DNA of 7,697 nucleotides from Ruminococcaceae bacterium UBA1448 (GCA_002329405.1 DCTE01000095.1:1-7697); one strand, 5' to 3'; counted from the stretch's first letter, positions 1 to 6,584 are shown. Notes: generated by a model not told the origin, from the sequence alone. Numbers and translations are program-made.

Positions 1-2364
1 GTCGCGGACCGAGCGGTCAGCCGAGAAGATACCGGATTCAGCGATGTTGCGGAGCGACATCTGGTTCCAGTGTCTCTGGTCGAGGTAGCTCTGACCGACG
101 GTGTTCTGTGCCTGACGGTAGCTGTCGAAGTCAGCCAGCGACATATACTGGTCGTTCTGCAGCAGATAGTTGATGATGGTGTCGAAGTTCTTGCCATCCA
201 GACCGCCGCGGCGGACAAATTCAATGATTTCCTGGAGATACTGGTTGTTGTTGTAGCAGTTCCAGGGGTTATAGCCTTTTCTGCCCAGCTCGATGACTTC
301 CGGCGTATTCATACCGAAGATGAAGATGTTGTCATCGCCGACGACATCATGGATTTCGACGTTTGCACCGTCCATCGTACCGAGGGTGATCGCACCGTTG
401 AGCATCATCTTCATGTTGCCGGTACCGGATGCTTCCTTACCAGCCTGGGAAATCTGTTCAGAAATCTCAGCTGCCGGATAGATGATCTCAGCCAGCGAAA
501 CACGGTAGTTTTCGAGGAAGATAACCTTCAACTGACCATCCAGCGAGAAGTCACGGTTGACGATATCACCAATTGCACAGATAAAGCGGATGATTTCCTT
601 GGCCATATAATAGCCTGCGGAAGCCTTCGCGCCGAAGATGAAGGTTCTGGGGGTGATACGGGCACCCTTCTTGATCTCAAGGTAAAGATGCAGGATCTCC
701 AGCGCGTTGAGCAGCTGACGTTTGTATTCATGCAGACGCTTGACCTGAACATCGAAGATGGAGTTCGGGTCGACCTTGATACCGTTGTGCGCAGCGATAT
801 ATTTAGCCAGACGTTCCTTATTGGCGAGTTTGATCTTGCCCAGCTGTTCCAGAACGTTGGAATCGTCCATAAACTGTTTGAGCTGAGACAGCTGAGACAG
901 GTCATGCACATATCCGTCGCCGATCAGCCCGGTGATCATATCGGCCAGCAGCGGGTTGCCCTGGTTGAGCCAGCGTCTTGCGGTGATACCGTTGGTGACA
1001 TTGGTCAGCTTGCCGGGGTAGATATCGTTGAAATCCTTGAACAGGTCATTTTTCAGGATATCCGAGTGCAGCTTGGAAACGCCGTTGACCGAGAAGCAGC
1101 AGATCAGGCAGAGGTTCGCCATGCGGACCTGGTTGTCGCCGATTGCGGCCATCTTGGCGATGACACCGCGCTTTTCGGGGAAGTTGTCGTATACATAGCT
1201 GCAAAAACGGCGGTTGATCTCCTCAACAATCGAGGTGATGCGGGGCAGATGATGACGGAACAGGCCGAGATCCCATTTTTCCAGTGCTTCGCTCATAACG
1301 GTATGGTTGGTATAAGCGAGGGTGTGGCAGGTGATATCCCATGCCTTTTCCCAGGAATAGCCGTAATCGTCCAGCAGGATTCTCATCAATTCAGGTACGC
1401 AGAGAGCCGGATGGGTATCGTTGATATGAACGATCGCCTTATCCGCCAGGTTATCCAGCGAAGGATTGGTCCGCAGATGAATCTGAACAATGTTCTGAAG
1501 CGATGCGGAAACAAAGAAATACTGCTGTTTCAGACGCAGGCTCTTACCCTCGATATGATCGTCAGCGGGATACAGTACCTTGGAGATCGCCTCCGCACGG
1601 TTTCCGCCTTCCATCGACTTAACATGCTCGCCTCTGGTAAATTTGCCGATATCGAACGAATCAATCGACTCAGCACTCCACAGACGCAGCGAGTTGACGG
1701 CCTCGCTGTCCTTGCCCGAGATCAGGAAGTCATACGGGACAGCGCGGACGGTATAATAATTTTTATGGATGGTTTTCAGGCCGGACTCGCCCCATTCTTC
1801 CTTGACTTCACCGTCAAAGTGGATTTCCTTGGCCTCGTCGCGGCGGGGAACCAGCCAGAAGCCGCCCAGCTCCAGCCAGTTGTCCGGGAATTCCATCTGC
1901 CAGCCATCGACGATCTTCTGACGGAAGATACCGAACTCATACCGGATCGAGAAACCAGTGATCGGATATTCCATTGTCGTCGCGGCATCCATATAGCAGG
2001 ACGCGAGCCGTCCCAGGCCACCGTTGCCCAAACCAGCATCCGGTTCCATTTCGTAGATCTTCTCCAGATCGAATCCCAGCTCTTTTACTGCCTCTTTCAT
2101 CTCAGCTTCAATGCTGAGGTTATAGAGATTGTTTTTCAGCGAGCGGCCGACCAGAAATTCCATCGACATATAATAGATACGCTTCTGATCAGAATGTTTG
2201 AGCTTTTCATTGTAGTCGCCGCGTTTGTCCAGCAGTTTCTGACGGACAACCGTCAGTACAGCGCCGTACATCTGAAGAATGGTCGCATCATCTGCGTCGT
2301 AACCGTAATCGGCACGAAGCGTTTTGACCAGCTCTTCTTTGAGCTCGTTTACGGAATAAGACAT
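1..2364 (-). CDS. glgP: Glycogen phosphorylase, C-terminus cut by window edge
   Basis: GlgP is a cytoplasmic PLP enzyme that phosphorolyses alpha-1,4 ends of glycogen to glucose-1-phosphate. The minus frame is open from an ATG at 2364 to the window edge: 788 codons, close to the usual 800-815, so only the last few residues are missing. The end reads NIAESGIFSADRSVRD, matching the family's extreme C-terminus. Landmarks: MSMEFLVGRSL near residue 80; GLGNGGLGRLA at about 111-121; INDTHPAL, then TNHTVMSEALE, which carries the family's conserved active-site His; DVQVKRLHEYKRQ near 540; and EASGTGNMKMMLNG, with the PLP-binding Lys at residue 652. A ribosome binding site AGAGAGGA (2371-2378) sits 6 bases before the ATG, which supports this start. 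It is the last glg gene seen and is separated from glgA by a 226-base structured gap, so separate control is plausible. No frameshift or missing key residue was seen. MalP (maltodextrin phosphorylase) is the close alternative, but the glg context favours GlgP. Confidence 0.96.
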   Translation of the reverse strand, partial: MSYSVNELKEELVKTLRADYGYDADDATILQMYGAVLTVVRQKLLDKRGDYNEKLKHSDQKRIYYMSMEFLVGRSLKNNLYNLSIEAEMKEAVKELGFDLEKIYEMEPDAGLGNGGLGRLASCYMDAATTMEYPITGFSIRYEFGIFRQKIVDGWQMEFPDNWLELGGFWLVPRRDEAKEIHFDGEVKEEWGESGLKTIHKNYYTVRAVPYDFLISGKDSEAVNSLRLWSAESIDSFDIGKFTRGEHVKSMEGGNRAEAISKVLYPADDHIEGKSLRLKQQYFFVSASLQNIVQIHLRTNPSLDNLADKAIVHINDTHPALCVPELMRILLDDYGYSWEKAWDITCHTLAYTNHTVMSEALEKWDLGLFRHHLPRITSIVEEINRRFCSYVYDNFPEKRGVIAKMAAIGDNQVRMANLCLICCFSVNGVSKLHSDILKNDLFKDFNDIYPGKLTNVTNGITARRWLNQGNPLLADMITGLIGDGYVHDLSQLSQLKQFMDDSNVLEQLGKIKLANKERLAKYIAAHNGIKVDPNSIFDVQVKRLHEYKRQLLNALEILHLYLEIKKGARITPRTFIFGAKASAGYYMAKEIIRFICAIGDIVNRDFSLDGQLKVIFLENYRVSLAEIIYPAAEISEQISQAGKEASGTGNMKMMLNGAITLGTMDGANVEIHDVVGDDNIFIFGMNTPEVIELGRKGYNPWNCYNNNQYLQEIIEFVRRGGLDGKNFDTIINYLLQNDQYMSLADFDSYRQAQNTVGQSYLDQRHWNQMSLRNIAESGIFSADRSVRD

Positions 2365-2399
2365 CAAATTTCCTCTCTTTCAATCGGTTTGGTTGTTCC

Positions 2400-2422
2400 G
2401 CCGGCGGTCAGCAACAGCCGGC
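2400..2422 (-). repeat. GCCGGC inverted repeat in glgP leader
   Basis: GCCGGC at 2400-2405 recurs at 2417-2422. It is self-complementary, so the copies can pair as a 6-bp stem with an 11-base loop. Overlapping GTTG (2392-2395) and CAAC (2412-2415) offer a weaker alternative pairing. It lies about 20 bases upstream of the glgP ribosome binding site and could influence access to it. Stem length is modest, so chance is possible. Confidence 0.35.
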
Positions 2423-2431
2423 AGACAATGC

Positions 2432-2457
2432 CGAAAAGGACTGCAATTTCCTTTTCG
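2432..2457 (-). repeat. 9-bp hairpin next to the long palindrome
   Basis: CGAAAAGGA (2432-2440) and TCCTTTTCG (2449-2457) are perfect reverse complements with an 8-base loop. The arm 2449-2457 is also part of the right-hand (transcript 3') arm of the long palindrome at 2447-2500, so the full-length forms of the two stems exclude each other. No U-run follows on the minus strand, so it is not a standard terminator. Confidence 0.5.
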
Positions 2458-2500
2458 CACAGCTGCCGGGCGATATCCCGGCAGCTGTGCCAGAAGGAAA
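2447..2500. repeat. 54-base near-perfect palindrome
   Basis: Arms 2447-2470 and 2477-2500 are reverse complements at 22 of 24 positions around the 6-base loop CGATAT. The inner 14 bp (2457-2470 with 2477-2490) are perfect and GC-rich; the two mismatches are 2456/2491 and 2454/2493. It lies in the glgA-glgP gap and would form a very stable hairpin in the glg mRNA. No adjacent U-run makes it a canonical terminator. It could be an mRNA processing or stability element, or a copy of a dispersed palindromic repeat; only a genome search can tell which. Confidence 0.75.
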
Positions 2501-2510
2501 CAACGTTCCG

Positions 2511-2557
2511 AAAAAACACCAGAACGGGAGGAAACCTTGCCTGAAGATCTCCTCCCG
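2511..2557 (-). terminator. Terminator-like hairpin after glgA, imperfect
   Basis: CGGGAGGA (2550-2557 on the minus strand) pairs with TCCTCCCG (2525-2532) as an 8-bp stem with a 17-base loop, starting 33 bases after the glgA stop. A run of six T on the minus strand (2511-2516) follows, but only after an 8-base spacer, whereas canonical intrinsic terminators have the U-run directly at the stem. It may give partial termination between the biosynthetic genes and glgP, or simply act as a 3'-end stabilising stem. Confidence 0.4.
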
Positions 2558-2590
2558 ACCGATAAAAAGGGTGCACCGGATTGATCAGTT

Positions 2591-4009
2591 TCAGATGGAT
2601 TCGTACAGCCGGATATATTTTTCGGCCGAAACGTCCCAGGAATAATCGCCGCTCATGCCGTTAAACATGATTCTGTCGCGGGATTCTCTATAATACCAGA
2701 TATCCAGCGCGCGTTCAATTGCATTGTACATATCCCAGGAATTGTAGGACTGGAAGTTGACACCGGTACCAGTACCAGTCTCAGGATTATACGGAATAAC
2801 CGTATCTTTCAGACCGCCGACCGCATGGACGACCGGGATGGTGCCGTACCGCATCGAAATCAGCTGCGCAAGGCCGCAGGGCTCCGATTTGCTGGGCATC
2901 AGGAACAGGTCTGCGCCGGCATAGATCTTCTGGGCCATCGAAGACGAGAAGGTGATCATCGAACGCATCTTATCATGATATGCCGCATCGCAGAACCGCA
3001 TGAAATCTTCGATTTCAGGATAGCCGGTTCCCAAAACAACCAGCTGGATATCCTTCTTCATCAGCTCTTCCATAATCGGGTACATCAGGTCAATGCCCTT
3101 CTGGGAGGTCAGACGTCCGACCATGCCGATCATCGGGACATTGCCATCTACCCGCAGGCCGAGTTCCTTCTGGAGCGCGAGCTTGTTGCCCATCTTCTTT
3201 TCACGGGTATTGATATCATAATGGACCGGGATCATCGGGTCGGTCGCAGGATTGAAGGTATCCACATCAATACCATTGACAATACCCGAGAGTTTATACC
3301 CTCTGGGACGGAGAATGCTGTCCAAACCGAAGGAGAAATACGGATCGAGGATCTCGTTTGCATAGCTTTCCGAAACGGTTGTCACCGCATTGGCCCGTTC
3401 GATTGCGCCCTTCATCAGATTGAGACATCCGTCATGCTCGATGACCGAAACCCAGTCAGGCGGCAGCGCAAAGACCGTACCCATTGTATCCAGGCCGTAT
3501 TTGCCCTGGAACTCGATGTTGTGAATGGAGAAAACGGTTCTGATATATTCATATCCTTCCCGCCAGCGGTACTGGCAGTCCAGATAAATCGGCACAGCAG
3601 CAGTGTGCCAGTCATTGGCATGAATAATATCCGGGAAGAAATCTACCTGAGGCAGGATCTCCAGCACCGCCCGCGAAAAATACGCGAACCGTTCGCCGTC
3701 GTCAAACTCACCGTAAGGAGCTCTTCTGCGGAAATAATATTCATTGTCAATCAGATAGTAGATTACACCATCGACTTCTGCTTCAAAAATGCCGCAGTAG
3801 CTGTTGCGCCAGCCGTGCATAAAGTAAAAATACTTGAGATAACGGCATTTGTCCCGCATTTCCTGACGAATCGAGGAATACAGCGGCAGAACAACCCGGA
3901 CATCATGGCCTTTTGCAACCAGAGCTTTGGGCAGTGCGCCCGCAACGTCACCCAGTCCGCCGACCTTGATAAAGGGCAGCGCCTCAGCAGCCGCAAATAA
4001 AATTTTCAT
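2591..4009 (-). CDS. glgA: Glycogen synthase (ADP-glucose type, GT5)
   Basis: GlgA transfers glucose from ADP-glucose to the non-reducing end of alpha-1,4-glucan in the cytoplasm. The chosen ATG at 4009 gives 472 aa, typical for bacterial GlgA. An in-frame ATG three codons upstream (4018) is less likely, because the ribosome binding site AGAAAGGA (4018-4025) lies 8 bases before 4009 but would overlap 4018. With this start the ADP-glucose-binding motif KVGGLGDV puts Lys at residue 15, the same number as in E. coli GlgA. Other landmarks: HANDWH (130-135), HNIEFQG (163-169), VNGID (244-248), GRLTSQKG (298-305, carrying the Arg and Lys that bind phosphate/nucleotide) and PSKSEPCGLAQ (372-382, with Glu376 as the conserved catalytic-site Glu). 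It has a complete GT-B fold, ends in a TGA at 2591-2593, and sits 73 bases downstream of glgD. No anomaly was seen. Confidence 0.97.
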   Translation of the reverse strand: MKILFAAAEALPFIKVGGLGDVAGALPKALVAKGHDVRVVLPLYSSIRQEMRDKCRYLKYFYFMHGWRNSYCGIFEAEVDGVIYYLIDNEYYFRRRAPYGEFDDGERFAYFSRAVLEILPQVDFFPDIIHANDWHTAAVPIYLDCQYRWREGYEYIRTVFSIHNIEFQGKYGLDTMGTVFALPPDWVSVIEHDGCLNLMKGAIERANAVTTVSESYANEILDPYFSFGLDSILRPRGYKLSGIVNGIDVDTFNPATDPMIPVHYDINTREKKMGNKLALQKELGLRVDGNVPMIGMVGRLTSQKGIDLMYPIMEELMKKDIQLVVLGTGYPEIEDFMRFCDAAYHDKMRSMITFSSSMAQKIYAGADLFLMPSKSEPCGLAQLISMRYGTIPVVHAVGGLKDTVIPYNPETGTGTGVNFQSYNSWDMYNAIERALDIWYYRESRDRIMFNGMSGDYSWDVSAEKYIRLYESI

Positions 4010-4017
4010 CGGTCTCA

Positions 4018-4025
4018 TCCTTTCT
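4018..4025 (-). promoter_or_regulatory. glgA ribosome binding site that decides the start
   Basis: AGAAAGGA on the minus strand is 8 bases from the ATG at 4009. The upstream in-frame ATG at 4018 uses the last A of this element, leaving it no usable binding site. This favours the 472-residue over the 475-residue product. Confidence 0.7.
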
Positions 4026-4031
4026 TACGAA

Positions 4032-4074
4032 AGCCCCGGACACTGCCCGCCTGCTGGCAGCCACCGCCGGGGCT
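4032..4074 (-). repeat. Nested GC-rich hairpin in the glgD-glgA gap
   Basis: AGCCCCGG (4032-4039) pairs perfectly with CCGGGGCT (4067-4074). Inside it, CTGCC (4043-4047) pairs with GGCAG (4056-4060) across an 8-base loop. The minus-strand sequence after the stem is TTCGTAAG, with no U-run, so read-through into glgA is expected. It starts 8 bases beyond the glgD stop and ends just before the glgA ribosome binding site. This placement suits an intercistronic stabilising or processing stem that could set different mRNA levels for glgD and glgA. Confidence 0.6.
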
Positions 4075-4082
4075 GGCAATCT

Positions 4083-5201
4083 TTATACGACCTGACCCTT
4101 AGAGATAACGTAGGGGTAGGTAGGATAGCCGCTCAGCACATGATCCGCCTGAATCTCAACATCCTTATCGGTGATAACGCAGTCAAGTTTTGCGTCCGAA
4201 TGGATAACCGAGTTCTGGCCGATTACGCAGTTTTTCAGCACTGCGCCCTTTTCAATCCGTACGCCACGGAAGATGACACAATTTTCAAGCGTGCCGTCGA
4301 TCACGCAGCCATCGGCGATCAGGCTGTTTTTCACCTTGCTCTCAAATCCATAGAGGGTAGGCGCACTGTTTTTGACACGGGTCAGAATCGGGGTCGACGA
4401 TTCAAATACCTCTTTGCGGTTGGCAGGTGTCAGCATTTCCATGCTTGCTTTGTACAGATCGCCAACGGTATTGATAACCGCGCAGTAACCCTGGTGTTCA
4501 AAACCGCAGACACGCAGCTTGTTGATATTCCGGGTGATGAAATCCCGCTCGAAATCGGTCCAGCCATAGGTATAAGCGCGCTCCAGCAGGCTCATCAGCA
4601 GATCTTTGTTAAAGACATAGACTTTCAGCCCCTGATTCTGGCAGTCGCTCATCTGACCAGCCGCATAATATGCGTCGACAATTCGCCCATCACGGTCCTC
4701 ATCCAGCACGAGGCCATTATAAACCGCGTCGCTGCGTTTCTGATAAGCGACGGTGATATCTGCATCTTTACTAATATGATACCGCACCAATTCAGCAAAG
4801 TCAATGTTCATAACGATGTTCGTGTCCGACAAAATCACATATTCTTCGTTACAATCTTCCAAATATGCGCGGCAAGAGAGCAATGCGTCGATCTTGGAAC
4901 GGCTTCTGGTGGCAGCCGAGTCAGCCTTGGCAAACGGGGTCAGGATCTTAAGGCCGCCATTTCTGCGGTCGAGATCCCAGTCCTTGCCGGCACCGATATG
5001 GTCGACCAGCGAGCCATAATGTTCCTTGGTCAAAATGCCGATATTGTTGACGCCGGATTTAACCAGCGAAGACAGGACAAAGTCGATCAGCCGGTAACGG
5101 CTTGCAAACGGGACGGTCGCGAGGGTGCGTTCCGCCGCCAGTTCATTGTTGACAGCGACAAAGCTGTCAGAAAAGAGTACACACATTGTTTTCGTAATCA
5201 T
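4083..5201 (-). CDS. glgD: GlgD, non-catalytic ADP-glucose pyrophosphorylase paralogue
   Basis: GlgD has the same architecture as GlgC: a nucleotidyltransferase-like N-domain (about 1-250) and a C-terminal left-handed beta-helix (about 285-355, with repeats such as LIADGCVIDG and VIFRGVRIEKGA). It has 372 aa, normal for GlgD. It has lost catalytic signatures. The nucleotide loop LAGGQGSRL of GlgC is replaced by LFSDSFVAVNNELAAERTL, and the glucose-1-phosphate motif FEEKPK has no counterpart around residues 172-192. The shared scaffold remains: RYRLIDFVLSSLVKSGVNNIGILT, DWDLDRRNGGLKIL and LSDTNIVMNIDF. In Firmicutes, GlgD is known to assemble with GlgC and alter its activity or regulation; that this happens here is inferred. 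The start ATG at 5201 follows a strong GGAGGT (5209-5214) by 7 bases. The gene sits 66 bases after glgC in the same operon. It is not a second active GlgC. Confidence 0.95.
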   Translation of the reverse strand: MITKTMCVLFSDSFVAVNNELAAERTLATVPFASRYRLIDFVLSSLVKSGVNNIGILTKEHYGSLVDHIGAGKDWDLDRRNGGLKILTPFAKADSAATRSRSKIDALLSCRAYLEDCNEEYVILSDTNIVMNIDFAELVRYHISKDADITVAYQKRSDAVYNGLVLDEDRDGRIVDAYYAAGQMSDCQNQGLKVYVFNKDLLMSLLERAYTYGWTDFERDFITRNINKLRVCGFEHQGYCAVINTVGDLYKASMEMLTPANRKEVFESSTPILTRVKNSAPTLYGFESKVKNSLIADGCVIDGTLENCVIFRGVRIEKGAVLKNCVIGQNSVIHSDAKLDCVITDKDVEIQADHVLSGYPTYPYVISKGQVV

Positions 5202-5243
5202 TTAGGATACCTCCACATATTGTCAGCTCCGGTATTTCCGGTT

Positions 5244-5267
5244 CCGGATGTCACGCCTGCGATCCGG
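5244..5267 (-). repeat. Small inverted repeat just after the glgC stop
   Basis: CCGGAT (5244-5249) and ATCCGG (5262-5267) can form a 6-bp stem with a 12-base loop directly abutting the glgC stop codon. The core CCGG also occurs at 5229 and 5238, giving four copies in about 40 bases and several alternative short pairings. No U-run follows. This is weak evidence; it may be chance in a CG-rich spacer. Confidence 0.3.
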
Positions 5268-6476
5268 TTATCTGTTGGCGTCGGGTTCAATCATCTCTTT
5301 AGGACGGACGACCTGGCCCTTCTTGATGATCGCGCCGCGTCCGACAACTGCGATGCCCCATTCAGAAGCGTCGGGATAGTTGCAGGGATCATCACCAACA
5401 ATGGCGCCCTCTTCGATAATCGCGTCTTCGGCGATAATTGCATATTTGACGCTCGCACCCTTTTTGATTACGGTATTGCTCATGACGACCGCCGAATTCA
5501 GTTCAGCACCCTCTTCAACGGTGACGTTGGAGAAGAGGACCGAATACCACAGCTTGCCGTCGATCTCGCAGCCTTCGGTGACAATCGACTCAGCGATCTC
5601 AGCATGCTCGTCAATATAGTGCGGCGGATGTGCCTCGCTTCTCGAGTAGATCTTCCAGTCGGCCGAATCCAGCTGCAATCCACTTTCAGGGTTGAGCAGA
5701 TCCATATTGGCATCCCACAGCGAAGAGATGGTCCCGACGTCTTTCCAGTAACCGTCGAACTCCCAGGCCATCAGCTTGTCGCCGTTGCCCAGCATCATCG
5801 GGATGATGTTCTTGCCGAAGTCATTGGAAGAATTGGGGTCAGCTTCATCAGCGATCAGAGCTGCGCGCAGCTTCTTCCAGTTGAAGATATAAATACCCAT
5901 CGAAGCGAGGGTGGACTTGGGATGTTTGGGTTTTTCCTCGAATTCATAGATGGTATGGTCTTCATTGCAGTTCATAATGCCAAAGCGGGAGGCTTCTTCC
6001 ATCGAGACATTCAGAACAGCGATGGTCGCATCGGATTGATTTTCCTTATGATACGCGAGCATCTTGGCATAATCCATCTTATAAATATGGTCGCCCGAAA
6101 GGATCAGAACGTTTTCAGGGTCATACCGGTCGATAAAATTAATATTCTGATAAATTGCGTTAGCGGTACCCTTGTACCATTCGCTGCCCTTGTCTGTCTG
6201 ATAGGGCGGCAGGATATACACGCCCCCATTGAGACGGTCAAGGTCCCACGGCTGGCCATTTCCAATATAGGAGTTCAGTTCCAGCGGGCGATACTGGGTC
6301 AGAACGCCGACCGTGTCGATTCCTGAGTTGACGCAGTTGGAGAGCGGGAAGTCAATAATTTTATACTTGCCGCCAAAGGAAACTGCGGGTTTTGCGACCT
6401 CCTTGGTCAGGACGTAAAGACGGGAGCCTTGTCCGCCTGCCAGAAGCATTGCAATCATGTCTTTTTTCTGTGTCAT
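5268..6476 (-). CDS. glgC: ADP-glucose pyrophosphorylase, catalytic subunit
   Basis: GlgC makes ADP-glucose and pyrophosphate from ATP and glucose-1-phosphate, the committed step of bacterial glycogen synthesis. From the ATG at 6476 it is 402 aa. A longer frame can begin at a TTG (6494), but that codon lies next to the ribosome binding site GAAGAGGTG (6484-6492), which is 7 bases from the ATG, so ATG is preferred. Landmarks: nucleotide loop LAGGQGSRL (12-20), KPAVSFGGKYKIIDFPLSN (29-47), WDLDRLNGG (77-85), GTANAI (103-108), SGDHIYKMDY with Asp129 as the conserved catalytic Asp, FEEKPK with Lys182 for glucose-1-phosphate binding, and FDGYWKDVGT (240-249). The C-terminal part (about 285-390) is a left-handed beta-helix with hexad repeats. 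It lies 108 bases after glgB and 66 before glgD. The intact active site, next to a degenerate GlgD, implies this subunit does the chemistry. Confidence 0.97.
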   Translation of the reverse strand: MTQKKDMIAMLLAGGQGSRLYVLTKEVAKPAVSFGGKYKIIDFPLSNCVNSGIDTVGVLTQYRPLELNSYIGNGQPWDLDRLNGGVYILPPYQTDKGSEWYKGTANAIYQNINFIDRYDPENVLILSGDHIYKMDYAKMLAYHKENQSDATIAVLNVSMEEASRFGIMNCNEDHTIYEFEEKPKHPKSTLASMGIYIFNWKKLRAALIADEADPNSSNDFGKNIIPMMLGNGDKLMAWEFDGYWKDVGTISSLWDANMDLLNPESGLQLDSADWKIYSRSEAHPPHYIDEHAEIAESIVTEGCEIDGKLWYSVLFSNVTVEEGAELNSAVVMSNTVIKKGASVKYAIIAEDAIIEEGAIVGDDPCNYPDASEWGIAVVGRGAIIKKGQVVRPKEMIEPDANR

Positions 6477-6483
6477 ACTGGTG

Positions 6484-6492
6484 CACCTCTTC
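6484..6492 (-). promoter_or_regulatory. glgC ribosome binding site that decides the start
   Basis: GAAGAGGTG on the minus strand is 7 bases before the ATG at 6476. The alternative upstream TTG start (6492-6494) shares its last base with this element, so it would lack a binding site of its own. This supports the 402-residue protein beginning MTQKKDMIAM. Confidence 0.7.
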
Positions 6493-6501
6493 AAGATTTT
6501 T

Positions 6502-6533
6502 CAGCAGGCCGCCGCACAAAAGGCAGCCTGCTG
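6502..6533. repeat. Hairpin in the glgB-glgC gap, T-run on the plus side
   Basis: CAGCAGGC (6502-6509) pairs perfectly with GCCTGCTG (6526-6533). A further GCC (6511-6513) and GGC (6522-6524) can pair inside after one mismatch, leaving an 8-base loop. On the plus strand the stem is followed directly by TTTTT (6534-6538), resembling an intrinsic terminator for antisense transcription. On the minus strand it is followed by AAAAATC, so it should not stop glg transcription. It ends about 10 bases before the glgC ribosome binding site and could act as an mRNA stabilising stem. Confidence 0.5.
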
Positions 6534-6549
6534 TTTTTGGGTATCCTGC

Positions 6550-6558
6550 CTTATATCA
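6550..6558 (-). promoter_or_regulatory. Possible extended -10 promoter element before glgC
   Basis: The minus strand reads TGATATAAG, fitting the extended -10 form TGnTATAAT at all but the last base. It lies about 75 bases upstream of the glgC ATG and within the glgB-glgC gap. No TTGACA-like -35 box is seen 16-18 bases upstream; extended -10 promoters can work without one. It might give glgCDA transcription independent of glgB. A single short motif match, so low certainty. Confidence 0.25.
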
Positions 6559-6562
6559 CAAA

Positions 6563-6583
6563 CATCTGAAATCCACTCAGATG
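6563..6583 (-). repeat. 7-bp hairpin immediately after the glgB stop
   Basis: CATCTGA (6563-6569) and TCAGATG (6577-6583) are perfect reverse complements with a 7-base loop, beginning one base after the glgB TGA. The minus strand continues TTTGTGATA, a poor U-run, so at most a weak terminator or 3'-end stem for glgB. Confidence 0.4.
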
Positions 6584-6584
6584 A

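Larger units (their letters stand above)
2365..2590 (-). promoter_or_regulatory. Structured leader between glgA and glgP
   Basis: This 226-base gap is far longer than the others in the cluster (66, 73 and 108 bases). In transcription order it holds a terminator-like hairpin (2525-2557), a T6 run on the minus strand (2511-2516), a long palindrome (2447-2500), a 9-bp hairpin (2432-2457), a GCCGGC inverted repeat (2400-2422) and the glgP ribosome binding site (2371-2378). I saw no convincing -35/-10 pair on the minus strand and recognise no known riboswitch class. A likely role is mRNA processing, attenuation or uncoupling of glgP from the biosynthetic genes; this is inferred from the structure only. 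Confidence 0.5.

Noticed and set aside
2457..2490. Reading the 14-bp perfect stem as a Rho-independent terminator
   Set aside because: Neither strand has a U-run directly after the stem: the minus strand continues GAAAAGG and the plus strand CAGAAGG.
70..2544. 824-codon plus-strand open reading frame
   Set aside because: It is antisense to glgP, whose minus-strand translation matches glycogen phosphorylase throughout. The plus-strand product has no recognisable motifs, and long antisense frames are a common side effect of biased codon usage.
2825..4000. 391-codon plus-strand open reading frame
   Set aside because: It is antisense to glgA, with no plausible domain and no supporting context. 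Treated as a shadow.
4018..4020. Upstream ATG for glgA giving MRPMKILF
   Set aside because: The bases directly before it are the ribosome binding site for the ATG at 4009, and the 4009 start aligns Lys15 with the family.
3927..6326. 799-codon plus-strand open reading frame
   Set aside because: It runs antisense across the glgA start, all of glgD and most of glgC, including their intergenic gaps. A real gene would not be expected to mirror three conserved genes; its translation shows no family features.
6492..6494. TTG start giving a six-residue longer GlgC
   Set aside because: It abuts the ribosome binding site of the ATG at 6476 and has no site of its own; the extra residues are not typical of GlgC.
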